Source of the DNA: an uncultured Bacilli bacterium
Lineage (GTDB): Bacteria; Bacillota_I; Bacilli_A; RF39; UBA660
NCBI GenBank assembly: GCA_948801035.1
Contig: CAQHJP010000022.1
Location: 1 to 7,536, forward strand
Length of the DNA stretch: 7,536 nt
Direction of reading: 5' to 3'
Position 1 is the first letter of the stretch. The number at the start of each line of letters is the position of its first letter. A program made the translations under genes and the position numbers. The notes under the pieces are model-generated. The model did no database searches, was not told where the DNA came from, and saw nothing but the letters and a program-made list of their open reading frames with translations. This document shows positions 6,947 through 7,536 of this stretch, in pieces.

Positions 6947-7267
6947 ATGAATTTTTATAACCCACAACCTTATAATACTCCACAAGGAAATACTAATTAC
7001 AATCAAAATTTACCACTTGAACAATCTTACATTGAAAATATACTAAGATTAAATAAAGGTAAAAAAGTAAGAGTACATATGACATTCCCTGATTCTAATG
7101 AATGGAGAGATTTAGAGTTTAAAGGAATAATTGAACAAGCAGGAAGAGATCACATAATATTAAGTGAGCCTTCAACAGGTGTTTGGCAAGTTCTTTTAAT
7201 GATTTATGTTGATTATATTTCATTTGATGAACAAGTAAATTATAGTCCTGAATTTTATCCTAATTAA
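6947..7267 (+). CDS. gerQ: GerQ-family spore coat / germination protein, short form
   Basis: The 106-residue protein matches the conserved core of GerQ (YwdL). LPLEQSYIENILRLNKGK (22-39), EWRD (52-55), GIIEQAGRDHIILSEPSTG (60-78) and LLMIYVDYISFDEQVNY (83-99) correspond to the family pattern. In Bacillus, GerQ is a coat protein needed to place the cortex hydrolase CwlJ and is cross-linked by transglutaminase through lysines near its N-terminus. Here the N-terminal 21 residues are rich in Asn, Gln, Pro and Tyr, and the first lysine is Lys37; the protein is also much shorter than the B. subtilis one (about 180 residues). No signal peptide or membrane segment is present. The start follows AAAGGATGA (6932-6940) with 9 nt from the GGA-containing core. 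It is divergent from pduL, and no cwlJ gene is adjacent. Family membership is firm; a role in spores in this organism is inferred. Confidence 0.9.
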   Translation: MNFYNPQPYNTPQGNTNYNQNLPLEQSYIENILRLNKGKKVRVHMTFPDSNEWRDLEFKGIIEQAGRDHIILSEPSTGVWQVLLMIYVDYISFDEQVNYSPEFYPN

Positions 7268-7296
7268 TTGTATTTTTTAATATTATTTGATATAAT
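7268..7296 (+). promoter_or_regulatory. Predicted promoter of the LemA-family gene
   Basis: An extended -10, TGATATAAT (TATAAT at 7291-7296), lies 17 bp downstream of a weak -35-like TTGTAT (7268-7273, 3 of 6). The -35 box starts at the base after the gerQ stop. Expected transcription start is near 7303, inside the Shine-Dalgarno AAGGTGA (7302-7308). It suggests that lemA can be expressed independently of gerQ; no terminator is visible between them. Confidence 0.5.
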
Positions 7297-7313
7297 TATT
7301 TAAGGTGAATAAT

Positions 7314-7536
7314 ATGAAAGTTGTTTTAATAATATCCATACTAGCAATACTTATATCAATAACATTAATTTTTTATACTATGTGTTATAATAAACTTCAA
7401 GCTTTAATAATTAGAATCAATCAGGCTGAGGCAAATATTGATACTATTCTTAGAAAAAGATTTGATTTAATAGATAAATCAGTTAACATAATTAAAGCTA
7501 ATACTGATTATAATAGTGATATACTTGATAATGTAA
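7314..7536 (+). CDS. lemA: LemA-family membrane protein (N-terminal part)
   Basis: The gene begins at ATG 7314-7316 behind AAGGTGA (7302-7308) and is cut by the right edge after 74 codons. Residues 3-22 form one hydrophobic transmembrane helix. The following stretch fits the LemA pattern (YN-L--LR--V--A-A-ID--LK-R-DLI--LV--VK): YNKLQALIIRINQAEANID at 25-43, then LRKRFDLIDKSVNIIKAN at 46-63. LemA proteins have one N-terminal membrane helix followed by a long helical domain; their general function is not settled. The match is good at the ID-x(3)-R-x-R-x-DLI core, but the usual Trp of the AW-x-IDV motif is replaced (AEANID), and the otherwise common PNLV after DLI reads DKSV, so this is a divergent member. 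The remainder of the helical domain is outside the window. Confidence 0.85.
   Translation, partial: MKVVLIISILAILISITLIFYTMCYNKLQALIIRINQAEANIDTILRKRFDLIDKSVNIIKANTDYNSDILDNV

Noticed and set aside
1..7536. Mycoplasma-type genetic code (TGA as Trp)
   Set aside because: Every complete gene reads at full length with TGG for Trp and no internal TGA. TGA is not used as a stop either, so the window cannot prove its meaning, but nothing points to reassignment.

Overview
The window is a stretch of very AT-rich bacterial chromosome with tightly packed genes. It holds seven protein genes, two of them cut by the window edges. I see no tRNA, rRNA, CRISPR array, insertion sequence or phage gene. The Shine-Dalgarno sites (AGGAGG, AGAGGTG, AGGTGA), the lipoproteins with short signal peptides, Tex, pyruvate:ferredoxin oxidoreductase (PFOR), a GerQ-type spore-coat protein and LemA together suggest a strictly anaerobic, fermentative low-GC Bacillota. 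It may be an uncultured Bacilli or Mollicutes-like gut lineage, but that placement is inference. All visible Trp codons are TGG. The five visible stops are four TAA and one TAG, so there is no sign of a code that reads TGA as Trp.

Left block (1-2953, minus strand): a probable three-gene operon in the order tex (RNA-binding Tex protein), a small lipoprotein of unknown function, and a thioredoxin-like lipoprotein with a CPWC motif that leaves the window. The gaps are 1 and 8 nt. A promoter-like site lies just upstream of tex, and its -35 box sits inside the terminator of the preceding operon.

Central block (2940-6890, minus strand): pduL (phosphotransacylase) and nifJ (PFOR) overlap by 26 bp, lie behind one promoter and end in one hairpin/T-tract terminator. 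Together they take pyruvate to acetyl-CoA plus reduced ferredoxin and then to acetyl-phosphate, which acetate kinase (not in the window) could convert to ATP. All twelve Fe-S cysteine ligands of PFOR are present. PduL lacks an N-terminal extension for microcompartment targeting, so it is probably a cytosolic housekeeping enzyme.

Right block (6947-7536, plus strand): gerQ, encoding a short homologue of the GerQ spore-coat/germination protein, then a LemA-family membrane protein cut by the right edge. lemA has its own extended -10 promoter.

I found no clearly new biological system. The points most worth a second look are the short GerQ without the usual N-terminal lysines, the possible redox pair of lipoproteins behind tex, three promoters placed so close to the start codons that transcripts would begin at the Shine-Dalgarno, and a 9-bp tandem repeat inside the pduL/nifJ overlap that duplicates the nifJ start.
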